A stretch of DNA of 64,000 bases, from assembly GCF_017310505.1 (NCBI RefSeq), contig NZ_CP065957.1:1-64000 (forward strand). Direction: 5' to 3'. Source of the stretch: Methylacidiphilum caldifontis. Lineage in GTDB: Bacteria > Verrucomicrobiota > Verrucomicrobiia > Methylacidiphilales > Methylacidiphilaceae. This document shows, one piece after another, positions 51,130 to 59,605 of the stretch. The notes beneath the pieces were generated by a model. That model was given only the letters and a program-made list of their open reading frames with translations, ran no database searches and was not told where the DNA came from. Each line of letters starts with the position of its first letter. Positions within the stretch are counted from its first letter, which is position 1. The position numbers were made by a program, and so were the translations under genes.

Positions 51130-52374
51130 TAAGATTGAGTTTTTCATGGGTTAGCCGCTGTCTATTAAATCATTAAGCAAGAGAGAATGGTTCAGATTAT
51201 TTTCCTTTTTTTGACCATGGGATTTTCATAAAACTTCAATTGAGCGTTCTCCAAAGTAGTTTATCGTTATATTGGTTCAATGGATTTACTGGATAGGGAA
51301 AAGCATAAAAAGATTTTTTTTTGCCTCAAAAGAAAGAATATCGTCAGTGCAAATAGCCGGGAAATTGGATTTGTAAAGAAAATCAAAAGATTCAATAATA
51401 AGGGAGTGTTGACAGAAACTACAGGGAAAATAGTTCTTTTTTATGTTATGAAATAAGAATATAAAGAGGGCGGTTATTTTATTAATGTAAGGGAATCAAT
51501 TGGCAAAATTACCGGCTGATCGGTGTAGACCCCTGTATTGCTCTTCTTTGATATCCCACAATACTACTTGAAAGATATGCTCATTGTTCTAGTTTGTTTT
51601 TAAAAGATCTGTTTTTTCTGGTTCAGGATACAACTTTTTGTACATAAATAGCCTTGGCCTTATGAACTACTCCTGCCAACCTGATGGTATGGCGTGAGTT
51701 TCGCGCTTCTACGAGAGTATTAACTCTCTCCACGCTTGGCCGGTTCCCGGCCAAACAATCTGTTTTGTGAATATACTAAACTTCCATTCAATGTCAACAA
51801 AATCGCTCTGACAGACGATATCGCCGCTTCACCACCACCTAAATCTCCGCGCGATTATGGGTGGAGCACTGCGGCGTAAGTTCGGTAGATTTTATTATTA
51901 TTATTAACAATTATATCCCATTTCTCATGTATCTAAGCATAAAGGGATGTTTTTATGGTTGAACATAACCAAGGTGCAGCTGGATTTTATGCCTTACCAG
52001 TATTGGTTTTATCTATTATAAGCAGCTTTCTAAGCCCATTAACTTGAAGTTTTAACATTTCATTTCAAAAACACCAAGCGCTATTTCTCAGACTTTTTTT
52101 ATAGCTTTAAGTAAAAAATCGACCGATGCTGAACTTCCTTGGTGTTCATATCCTGGAGCTTAAGTTTTTTTTTCAATGATAACTACTAAAAGTATGGATG
52201 GTAGTTTAAATTGTATATATTTTGAATTTAATACTTTATGAATATCTGATATTCAGAAATTTTAAAATTGCGGAGAAATATTTTGAAAAAAAATAATTTT
52301 CACAAATAAATTTTGTTGTTTATTTGATTTAAAAATGTTATATAATTTTAAAAATTAAGATAGGAGAAACCACA
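51130..52374. other. 1.2-kb gene-free interval with a GC-rich block of inverted repeats
   Basis: No gene is supported. Most of the interval is AT-rich, but 51660-51880 is clearly richer in G+C and full of inverted repeats (see the separate entry). A 50-codon stop-free stretch on the minus strand overlaps those repeats but has no start codon. The last 30 bases contain the ribosome site AGGAGA of the next gene. Confidence 0.5.
51692..51876. other. Cluster of inverted repeats, possible structured RNA or insertion-sequence end
   Basis: GCGTG (51692-51696) pairs with CACGC (51731-51735), enclosing GAGAGT/ACTCTC (51713-51728, 4-nt loop). Directly next is TTGGCCGG/CCGGCCAA (51736-51754, 3-nt loop). 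Further on, CGCCGC (51822-51827) pairs with GCGGCG (51871-51876), with an inner CCACC/GGTGG. Such closely packed stems in an AT-rich setting suggest a folded RNA or the end of an IS605-type element. Confidence 0.4.
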
Positions 52375-52620
52375 ATGATTGAATTACCTATTAAATGGCA
52401 AAAATCTTCTTATCAACCCCATTTAATTGCTCTTATTGATTCCAAAGGAAAATGGATTGCTGATGTCCCTAATGACGAGATTGCTATGATAATTATTTCA
52501 GCTTTGGAAGAAAGATTAAAAAGGTTAAACAATCCTGTAGAGAAATTAGAAGAGAAAAAAAAAGTGACCAAAGCACCGGCACCCAGAGGAAATCGAAATC
52601 GACTTAGTTCAATTGGGTAA
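52375..52620 (+). CDS. Small hypothetical protein, 81 aa
   Basis: I do not recognise this protein. It is supported by a good ribosome site (AGGAGA nine bases before the ATG) and by a protein-like sequence. The N-terminal half is beta-rich (LPIKWQKSSYQPHLIALIDS), followed by a helix (MIIISALEERLKRL) and a basic, low-complexity tail (KKKVTKAPAPRGNRNRLSS) that could bind nucleic acid. It is flanked on both sides by long gene-free intervals. Confidence 0.55.
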   Translation: MIELPIKWQKSSYQPHLIALIDSKGKWIADVPNDEIAMIIISALEERLKRLNNPVEKLEEKKKVTKAPAPRGNRNRLSSIG

Positions 52621-53507
52621 TAGCTAAGAGTAAGAATTCAATTAAATAAATAATTTTTTAGTTTTTTTTGAATAAAAAAATTTAAAATTTAGGATGTTCT
52701 TTGCTTTGAATCTAAAAAAGAGGCTGAAAACAATAGAATTATACTTGCCTACTTGAACTGACTCAATTTCTATTATTAAAGGCTGATTGCCTTTTTATTT
52801 AAAATAGATAAGATCGGTCTTGCTCTTGGCTTATGTATTAAACAAGCATAAGAACTGTTCGATCTAGTAGAAGGGCAGTTTGATTTTGACAATTAAGACA
52901 TTGCCCAGATTGAGCAAGAGATCCTAAACTATCTAAGGTCCAATTCCTGACTCTAATAAAATATAAAGAGCATTTTTGAAATCCATAGATCTGGATGATT
53001 ATCTTTGTAATGTAGGCTAAAATAAAAATTATATTGATCATTGCGAATAGTGAGGAAATAGAATTAATTTATAAAATCCATAGATGGGATTTGGGTTTGA
53101 GTATTTTTTTTTGATGGCTACATTAATATCTAATCCCGCATGAAATTTTCATAAAATATCACTAAATTTCCCAAAACAAGATTGCTTGGTAATAGGTTAG
53201 TCTATTGTTCCTGATAATGGATTGGATATTACGCATGGTTCGGGAGTATTGAACTGAGCAACGGATCTGGCTATAGTTATACTTTTAGTATTGAAAATAA
53301 GGCCTAAAGATGATATCTGAGTTTTATTGATTTGGCTAATGAATCAAAAAATCTACATAAACAAACACATCAAATAACATCTTTATTATAAGAAAAATAA
53401 TGTTTTTTTCTCCTTTATAAGAAGGGAAGAGGTCCCTTTAAGTTTAAGCTGTTCACAAGTAGAAAGTTGTTTTTATTATTTAATTTTAAACTTTCTAAAA
53501 AACCGTT

Positions 53508-53519
53508 TTAGCCGGCTAA
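53508..53519. promoter_or_regulatory. 12-bp palindrome upstream of the RiPP operon, possible operator
   Basis: TTAGCCGGCTAA is perfectly self-complementary and stands out as GC-rich in an AT-rich interval. It lies about 75 nt upstream of the proposed -35 element, where an activator or metal-sensing regulator could bind. The role is inferred from symmetry and position only. Confidence 0.25.
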
Positions 53520-53593
53520 GGCTATTAGAAAAAATATCATGGCTATTTAGCAAAAAGCTGAGTGATGTATAAGAAACAAGAAACAAAAGTAAA

Positions 53594-53622
53594 TTGACAT
53601 ATTTTTGATAAACAATTACAAA
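53594..53622 (+). promoter_or_regulatory. Putative sigma-70 promoter of the RiPP operon
   Basis: A consensus -35 TTGACA (53594-53599) is followed after exactly 17 nt by TACAAA (53617-53622, four of six matches to TATAAT). This would give a 5' untranslated leader of about 50 nt before the precursor ATG at 53680. Confidence 0.5.
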
Positions 53623-53679
53623 TAATGAACCCAAAATAGCTAAAAACTAATTTTAAATTTTAAAAAGGGAGCAATTCTC

Positions 53680-53901
53680 ATGAAAAAACCAGTTCATTCT
53701 GCGGTAGTTGGATCGGTTATTTTAGGGATCCTTGCTGGAACAGCTTTAAGTGGACAGGTCAAAGGCCTCAATAAAATTGCCGGAAAATCTGCTGATCCTA
53801 GAGCTTTTGCTGAGATGAGTTGTAAAGGAAAGCAAAGTTGCAAGGGAAAGAAGAAAGGTAAAAAAGGAGAAAAACCTCAGGCTTCCACTTCTTGTTGTTA
53901 G
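53680..53901 (+). CDS. Bufferin-like RiPP precursor peptide, secreted, 73 aa
   Basis: Small peptide with a signal sequence (basic start, then a hydrophobic core at about residues 8-24 ending near ALSGQ) and a Lys/Gly-rich C-terminal half with four Cys: 48 and 54 in SCKGKQSCKGKKKG, and the terminal pair 72-73. It stands directly before DUF692 and DUF2063 genes, as do bufferin precursors (BufA), in which core Cys residues are converted by the MNIO oxidase into copper-binding heterocycles. The CKGxxxCKGK spacing is like BufA2-type sequences. GGGAG lies eight bases before the ATG. It is not a classic DUF2282 sequence, so the precise subfamily and the modified residues are inferred. Confidence 0.72.
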   Translation: MKKPVHSAVVGSVILGILAGTALSGQVKGLNKIAGKSADPRAFAEMSCKGKQSCKGKKKGKKGEKPQASTSCC

Positions 53902-53966
53902 ACTTGTTGATATTTTAAAGTGTTATTAAAAGCTAAGCTATCTTTTGAGCTGCAACTCCATTATTC

Positions 53967-54800
53967 ATGGCTTTTGACTACGCTAGCTTTTTCAAGGACT
54001 ATCAGATAGGAATCGGACTAAGGATTCCTCATTATCAACATATTTTACAAAAGAAACCGGTAGTCAGTTGGTTTGAAATTATTTCCGAAAATTTCATGGG
54101 TAATGGAGGAAAACCTGAAATTCTATTGGAAAAGATACTTCAAGATTATAGAGTTGTTCAACATGGAGTAGGGCTTTATTTCGGATCAGTCGATCCCTTT
54201 AATTGCGACCATTTAAGACGACTGAAGAAGTTGGTCAAAAAAACAAAAACCCCCTGGTTAACAGATCATCTGGCTTGGGGTAGTGTAGATGGTCGCTACG
54301 TTCACGATCTTTTGCCCATGCCTTATACATTGGCTGCGGCTAAGCTGACGGCACAAAAGATTAAGCAAGCACAGGATTTTCTTGAGATTCCCATCGGAGT
54401 GGAAAACATAAGCAGCTATGCTCAGTATTGTGCTTCAAGGATGACCGAATGGGAATTCCTCACCGAAGTGGTTGAGCGAGCCGATTGCGCCATTCTGCTT
54501 GATGTAAATAATCTGTATGTAAATTCTCAGAACCATGGGTTTGATCCTTATGATTACTTAAATCACATTCCCCTTAATAGGATTATTCAACTTCATATTG
54601 CTGGGCATAGCCGCCTGGAAAACTATATCTTGGACACTCACGATCATCCTGTCTCAGAGCCCGTGTGGAGGCTTTATGAAGAAGTCATCAGACATGCTGG
54701 TCCAAGGCCGACATTGTTAGAATGGGATGATTCGATCCCCTCCTTTGATGAAGTTTATAATGAAGCGCTTAAAGCCAAATCCTACCTTGAAACTTTCTAG
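53967..54800 (+). CDS. DUF692 multinuclear non-heme iron oxidase (MNIO, BufB-like), 277 aa
   Basis: TIM-barrel oxidase of the family that includes MbnB (methanobactin) and BufB. Strong DUF692 features: IGLRIPHYQHIL, WFEIISENFMGNGG, VVQHGVGLYFGSVDPFN, TDHLAWGSVDG, VENISSYAQY, LLDVNNLYVNSQNHGF, IIQLHIAGHS and LLEWDDSIPSF. Candidate iron ligands are His66, His101, Glu146, Asp179, Asn181, His210, His227 and Glu252. In known systems it oxidises Cys in the precursor to thiooxazole or oxazolone-type groups. It lies 65 nt after the precursor gene and overlaps the next gene, so the three form one operon. Confidence 0.92.
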   Translation: MAFDYASFFKDYQIGIGLRIPHYQHILQKKPVVSWFEIISENFMGNGGKPEILLEKILQDYRVVQHGVGLYFGSVDPFNCDHLRRLKKLVKKTKTPWLTDHLAWGSVDGRYVHDLLPMPYTLAAAKLTAQKIKQAQDFLEIPIGVENISSYAQYCASRMTEWEFLTEVVERADCAILLDVNNLYVNSQNHGFDPYDYLNHIPLNRIIQLHIAGHSRLENYILDTHDHPVSEPVWRLYEEVIRHAGPRPTLLEWDDSIPSFDEVYNEALKAKSYLETF

Positions 54801-55728
54801 TTCGATATTCCTCGATGCGGAAACAGTAGAAAATCTTAAAGAACTCCAGCGTGTTGTTTTGGGTTTGATTCGCTCTCCACTGACGGCAAGAGATCGGATG
54901 AGAAAGAAAACCGCACAAGGGCAGTCTGTTCTCAAGCTGGCCCAGAACATTATCAAGCCGACTGCTTCGATGAGCTCTTTTGAACGGCTTGAAGTTTATA
55001 ACCAACAGTATTGGTTTAAGATCCTGGAAGCTTTTAGAGAGGATTTTGCTGGTCTTTATCTTCTTCTTGGAGAAAAAAGCTTTAGAAAAGTTGTGGAGTA
55101 TTTCCTCGATAAATATCCTCCTCATTATCCTACTCTTTGGAATATTGGAGAAAAATTAGATCAATTTTTAAAAGAGAACCCGGGCTTGCTTGGCTTTCAT
55201 CACGATGCAGCGATCGATATGGTGAGGCTCGAAAAAGCTCTCTTTGTTGCTTTTGATGCTCCTGAGCGGCCCCCAATCAGTTCAAAAGAAATAGTAGAAG
55301 GTTCCTTAGAAAATTTACAGATTGATCTTCAACCGCATATTAGCCTTTTGGAGCTTAAGTTTGAGGTCGAAAATTTTATTGCCTCAAATTCCCAAAAATC
55401 TTACGACAATTTGAGTGAAAAAGCTATAACCGATAGAAGAAAAAAACTAAAAGAGAAACGCAACCAGAGAATAAGTCTTAATCAAAGAAAACACTGGATA
55501 GTTGTGCATCGTTTTAGAAATATTCCTTATATCAAAGAGATAGAATATCCGGCTTTTTGTTTTCTGCGTGCTTTAAAAGAGAAACATTCTTTAGCTGAAG
55601 CTTCCGAATCATTCATATCTGAAAATCAGAATGAGCCAGATAACACCTTCCTTTTGAAAATTGGACAATGGACTCAGGAATTTACTTTATTAGGATGGTT
55701 TTGCCTGTGGAAAGAAAAAATGGAGTGA
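54760..55728 (+). CDS. DUF2063-family partner protein (BufC-like), 322 aa
   Basis: The N-terminal part (ENLKELQRVVLGLIRSPLTA, then SFERLEVYNQQYWFKILEAF and REDFAGLYLLLGEKSFRKVV, with YPPHYPTLWNIGEKLDQFL) is the DUF2063 domain that pairs with DUF692 enzymes. The partner is thought to present the leader peptide to the oxidase. The C-terminal half (from about residue 170) contains a charged Lys/Arg-rich stretch not typical of short DUF2063 proteins. In-frame ATGs at 54727, 54748 and 54760 all lie inside the DUF692 gene; I take the last, giving a 41-nt overlap, but none has a strong ribosome site. Translational coupling is likely. Confidence 0.85.
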   Translation: MKRLKPNPTLKLSSSIFLDAETVENLKELQRVVLGLIRSPLTARDRMRKKTAQGQSVLKLAQNIIKPTASMSSFERLEVYNQQYWFKILEAFREDFAGLYLLLGEKSFRKVVEYFLDKYPPHYPTLWNIGEKLDQFLKENPGLLGFHHDAAIDMVRLEKALFVAFDAPERPPISSKEIVEGSLENLQIDLQPHISLLELKFEVENFIASNSQKSYDNLSEKAITDRRKKLKEKRNQRISLNQRKHWIVVHRFRNIPYIKEIEYPAFCFLRALKEKHSLAEASESFISENQNEPDNTFLLKIGQWTQEFTLLGWFCLWKEKME

Positions 55729-56649
55729 AAAGCCAGCCCTGGGCTTTCTAAGCATTTGGCATTAATGGTTAAAGACGGAATGAATGCCTATCAAGATGGA
55801 CTACAGTTCGATTAAATCACAGCGAGCAACCAAGGGAGTTTTTCAAAAGTAGGATAGATGATTGTTTCAAAAAAATGGACTTTTGCTGTTTACATACTTT
55901 ACAAGGACTGAATGAGTTGAGGCTTAAGCTCATAGAAGAATTTAGGCAATACAGTTGAATGAAATGGTTATGCTCTTGGATTGATTATCCTACAGGTTTG
56001 GTGGTGAGCCTAGTTTGATATTACCGATGTGAGAAGTTAGGTTCTAGCCTCTATCTTGAGCCTAGAATAAAAGAAGTTTCTATGAGTATTGAAGCAATCA
56101 GCTTTATTCTAGACTAATCAAAAATGTGTAAATTTTAAGATAGCCTCTAAAACCTTGTCGAAACATAATAAAAAGCAAATCCCCACACAAGAACAAACAA
56201 CAGGATAAAAACAAAAATAAAGACAGGAAATTTCATAGAAACTGTCTGCTTACATTTATACTGACACATCTTTAAAAATTGAACAGATTAAAAAAAAACA
56301 AATTTTTGTCTTTTATTCGATTTTGCTTCTTCTATGCTGCTTGGGTTTTTTAGACCAAAGGATAAAGCCTGTTCCAAAAAACATGACTCAAATAGGCTTA
56401 CTTTCATTGGCTATTCTTGTTCGAGCCAATTCACTCTATATGCAAAGCTTTTTATCCTTTTTTTGGCTGGTCATTTTCTACCTGTAATACTGCTGGATTG
56501 CCGGACTCCGATATACTGGAATAACACCTTTCTGGAACAAAACTCTAGAACCTTTTGACGCGATGTTCCATTAATCAGGTATAGGGCATGAGGTAGTTTT
56601 AAAGAAACAGAGTTTGACTTTTTGAAACCAAAAAAACAAGATATGTTCA
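55729..56649. other. 0.9-kb gene-free interval after the RiPP operon
   Basis: No gene is supported. A 74-codon frame (56334-56558) has no ribosome site or recognisable family. A short stem (AAAGCC/GGCTTT near 55730-55746) follows the operon stop but has no T tract. The rest is AT-rich with stop codons in all frames. Confidence 0.45.
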
Positions 56650-57018
56650 ATGGCTGACAAATTGTTCATTTATATTAAACCGACTTGTTCTACTTGTCGT
56701 AAAGCTGTAGCTCTTCTTGAAGAGTTGAAGGTAGTTTACGAACCGATCGATTATTTCGCTCATCCACTTAGCAAGGAAAAATGGTCTATACTTTTGAAAA
56801 AAATAGGTCTAAAACCTTCAGAAATCCTGAGAACAAAAGAAGAAGCTTATAGTCGACTCGGAATAGCTAAATTCCAATATTTAGATGAAGCTCTTCTTGA
56901 TATTATCGCTAGTCATCCGGAGATAATTCAGAGACCGATTGTTGAATATAAAGATAAAGCTATTTTGGGAAGACCACCGGAAAAAATCCGGGAATTTGTC
57001 CTTTCTCTTCAGTCTTAG
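56650..57018 (+). CDS. ArsC/Spx-family protein, arsenate-reductase-like, 122 aa
   Basis: Thioredoxin-fold protein of the ArsC/Spx/YffB group. The N-terminal motif YIKPTCSTCRKAVALLEELK has a CxxC (Cys-Ser-Thr-Cys), followed by YEPIDYF, LKPSEILRTKEEAYSRLG and the conserved RPIVEYKDKAILGRPPEKI. The CxxC and length suit YffB/Spx-like members as well as ArsC, so arsenate reduction is possible but not proven. No arsenic-resistance genes are adjacent. It is convergent with the aminotransferase gene, five bases apart. Confidence 0.82.
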   Translation: MADKLFIYIKPTCSTCRKAVALLEELKVVYEPIDYFAHPLSKEKWSILLKKIGLKPSEILRTKEEAYSRLGIAKFQYLDEALLDIIASHPEIIQRPIVEYKDKAILGRPPEKIREFVLSLQS

Positions 57019-57023
57019 CTGAT

Positions 57024-58145
57024 TTAACTTTTTAAAATATTCTCTAGGGCATCCAGTAATTGATCAATATATTTCTGCTGAGCACCTTCGGCCATAAGAC
57101 CAATCCGCCATATTTTTCCTTTAAGAGGACCCAATCCTGGACCTATTTCAATTCCGTATTGATCAAGGAGTTTTTTGCGGAGGAGGGCTTCGTCTTTTCC
57201 TTCCGGGACTTTAACAGCGTTAAGCTGCCAGAGCCGGCGATTTTCAGGAGTAAAAAACGTAAGGCCAAGTTTGGAAAGACCTTTTTTTAATTGAAGATGG
57301 GCGTTTTGGTGACGTTCCCATCTTTTCTGAAGTCCTTCTTCGAGAATTAACCTAAGCGCTTCATGTAAACCGAAATTGTTGTTGATTGGGGCTGTATGAT
57401 GATAAATGCGTTCGGTTCCCCAATATCCGTGGAGCAAGCTACAATCAAAGTACCAACTTGGGATTTTTGTTTTTCTTTTCAAGACGACTTCCATGGCTTT
57501 TGGACTAAAGGAAACAGGAGCTAATCCAGGTGGAGCCCCAATACATTTTTGAGTCGCACTAAAAGTGGCATCTACCTTCCAACGGTCAATGAATACGGGA
57601 CTTCCTCCTAGGGAGGTAACTGTATCGAGGATAAAAAGAGCACCACTTTGGGAAATAAGAGGGGCGAGTTCTTCCACGGGATTGCCTATTCCAGTGGAGG
57701 TTTCAGCATGAACTAAGGCAACGAGTTTGGGTTGAGTCTTTTCGAGGGCTTTTTGAAGCTCTTCAGCTTCGATAGATTCTCCCCATGGAACTTCAAGAGT
57801 ATGGACATCGGCTCCAAGTTTTAGGGCAAGGTCAGCGATACGTCTTCCAAAAAGGCCATTGATCCCAATAAGAACCTTGTCCTGGGGTTCAACCAAGTTA
57901 ACAAGACAAAACTCCATCCCTGCACTACCTGTCCCGCTTATGGGGAAGGTAAATTCATTTGAAGTTTGAAAAATTTCCCGTAACATCCTTTTGATTTCAT
58001 CCATCAAAAGGAGAAAATAGGGATCGAGATGCCCAACAGGAGCACAACTCATTTTTTCTAGAATCGATTTAGCCACCATGCTTGGACCGGGTCCCATCAA
58101 TAACCGGTGAGGAATTTTAAGGGAAGGAATATCAAAAAAACTCAT
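57024..58145 (-). CDS. Class V PLP aminotransferase (alanine/serine-glyoxylate type), 373 aa
   Basis: Transfers an amino group to glyoxylate, relevant to photorespiratory or serine-cycle metabolism. Start RLLMGPGPSMVAKSILEKMS, then FPISGTGSAGMEFCLVNL, ALVHAETSTGIGNP, FILDTVTSLGGSPV and the PLP lysine in FSATQKCIGAPPGLAPVSFS. The pattern (GPGPS, HxETSTG, SxxQKC) is that of the AGXT/SGAT group, length about 370-390 aa. Donor specificity (Ala or Ser) cannot be decided. In a methanotroph it could dispose of glyoxylate from 2-phosphoglycolate; this is inference. Confidence 0.88.
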   Translation of the reverse strand: MSFFDIPSLKIPHRLLMGPGPSMVAKSILEKMSCAPVGHLDPYFLLLMDEIKRMLREIFQTSNEFTFPISGTGSAGMEFCLVNLVEPQDKVLIGINGLFGRRIADLALKLGADVHTLEVPWGESIEAEELQKALEKTQPKLVALVHAETSTGIGNPVEELAPLISQSGALFILDTVTSLGGSPVFIDRWKVDATFSATQKCIGAPPGLAPVSFSPKAMEVVLKRKTKIPSWYFDCSLLHGYWGTERIYHHTAPINNNFGLHEALRLILEEGLQKRWERHQNAHLQLKKGLSKLGLTFFTPENRRLWQLNAVKVPEGKDEALLRKKLLDQYGIEIGPGLGPLKGKIWRIGLMAEGAQQKYIDQLLDALENILKS

Positions 58146-58407
58146 GTCCGTTTTTCTGGATTTGTTGGCAAAGATCGTATCGGTTTTATAAAAAGATGAA
58201 AGAAAAAAGGGTTCTATTTTAAGAATCTGTAAAGATATCGCGAAATATTTGAAAAGGAACTCCTCTATATTGACTCATTTTTGTTCCGGAAATTCATTTA
58301 TTTTATATTAGGCAAAAGCTTACCTATCTTTCCTGTTTTTGCAAGTCCTCTCTGGTTTTATTATTTTTATCAAGTATTAACCTGAAAAATTCTCTTTCTT
58401 CTATCAA

Positions 58408-59565
58408 ATGAGAATAGCCATGTTTTCCTGGGAAACCCTCCATTCCATTGCCGTAGGGGGGTTAGCTGTTCATGTTACTGAACTGGCTGCAGCACTGACG
58501 CGTCGTGGACATCAAGTTCATGTTTATACACGTAGGCAAAGCTGGATGAGCCATTATGACTGTATAGATGGAGTTCATTACCACCGGTGTGATTTTGCCT
58601 TTCATCCTGACTTTATAACCGAAATGCACAATTTGTGTCGGTCCTTTGTGGGTCATCTTTGGAAAGAGGAGGATTATGCGGGAAGTTTTGATATTGTTCA
58701 TGCCCATGACTGGTTAACCTCCATGGCTGGAAAATGGGCAAAGTGGGGTAGAGGCAGGCGCTTTGTTTTTACCCTTCATTCAACCGAGTATGGCCGATGT
58801 GGGAATCGTCATTTTGGGGGGACATCCTCAAGAATACGTCATCTTGAAGGCGAGGGTGCTCATTATTCTGATAAGATTATCGCTGTTTCCAACCATTTGA
58901 AATGGGAAATTGTATCGATCTATCATCAATGGGAAGGGAAGATATGGGTTATTCCTAATGGGATCAGTGTTGCTCCCTTTAGTGGATTTATTGATCCAGG
59001 GAGTGTTAAGGCTAGGTATGGTATAGGACCTATGGATCCTACTTTTCTTTTTTGTGGACGGTTAACTCATCAAAAAGGGCCTGATTTGCTCCTTGAAGCC
59101 ATTCCATGGATTCTTAAATTCAATGGCAATAGCAAGTTTATTTTTGCTGGAGATGGTTATCTAAGACATCAACTCGAGTCAAGGTCCTGGCAGCTTGGTA
59201 TAAGGCATGCCGTGCGATTTATCGGTCATCGGTTTGGTGCTGATCTTCAGGATATTTTTAGGGCGGTTGATGCCGTTGTACTGCCTTCTCGCAACGAACC
59301 TTTCGGTATAGCTGCTCTTGAAGGCTGGGCGGCAGGCAAGCCTGTAATAGCCACGCATAACGGTGCAGAGTTTGTCTGGCATGGAGTCAACGGCTATAAA
59401 GTTTATCCTACTCCTGAGTCCATAGCTTGGGGATGTTGCGAAATTATGAAAAATTTTGAACATAGCCGATGGATGGGACAGAATGGGAGAAAGGCAGCTG
59501 AAGAGTCTTTCAGTTGGGACTCTGTTGCAGCACTAACCGAGCGTTGCTATTATTCTTTGTTGTAA
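58408..59565 (+). CDS. Glycosyltransferase family 4 (glycogen-synthase-like), 385 aa
   Basis: A GT-B retaining glycosyltransferase. N-terminal MRIAMFSWETLHSIAVGGLA with GGL(A)VHVTELAAALTRRGH (glycine-rich acceptor loop), VHAHDWLTSMAGKWAKWG, then VIPNGISVAPF, LFCGRLTHQKGPDLLLEAI and the nucleotide-sugar E-x7-E motif in PSRNEPFGIAALEGWAAGKP. It resembles archaeal-type glycogen synthases and maltose-1-phosphate-forming GlgM-like enzymes. It heads a three-gene cluster with GH57 and GH13 genes, supporting a role in alpha-glucan metabolism using ADP- or UDP-glucose. Confidence 0.88.
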   Translation: MRIAMFSWETLHSIAVGGLAVHVTELAAALTRRGHQVHVYTRRQSWMSHYDCIDGVHYHRCDFAFHPDFITEMHNLCRSFVGHLWKEEDYAGSFDIVHAHDWLTSMAGKWAKWGRGRRFVFTLHSTEYGRCGNRHFGGTSSRIRHLEGEGAHYSDKIIAVSNHLKWEIVSIYHQWEGKIWVIPNGISVAPFSGFIDPGSVKARYGIGPMDPTFLFCGRLTHQKGPDLLLEAIPWILKFNGNSKFIFAGDGYLRHQLESRSWQLGIRHAVRFIGHRFGADLQDIFRAVDAVVLPSRNEPFGIAALEGWAAGKPVIATHNGAEFVWHGVNGYKVYPTPESIAWGCCEIMKNFEHSRWMGQNGRKAAEESFSWDSVAALTERCYYSLL

Positions 59566-59605
59566 GTTCTTTTAAAATAAAAAAAATTAATGTAAATAGA
59601 AGAGT

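Larger units (their letters stand above)
52621..53679. other. 1.06-kb AT-rich interval upstream of the RiPP operon
   Basis: No gene is supported; a 67-codon minus-strand frame at 52838-53041 lacks a ribosome site and any family resemblance. Stop-broken protein-like fragments around 53210-53330 may be remains of a lost gene. A 12-bp perfect palindrome TTAGCCGGCTAA lies at 53508-53519, and a promoter-like pair lies at 53594-53622. Confidence 0.45.

Noticed and set aside
51640-51785. 50-codon stop-free minus-strand stretch overlapping the inverted repeats
   Set aside because: No start codon, no known family; inverted repeats rather than coding constraint explain the sequence.
56334-56558. 74-codon frame before the ArsC-like gene
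   Set aside because: No ribosome site, mixed hydrophobic sequence without family resemblance; surrounded by stop-rich DNA.
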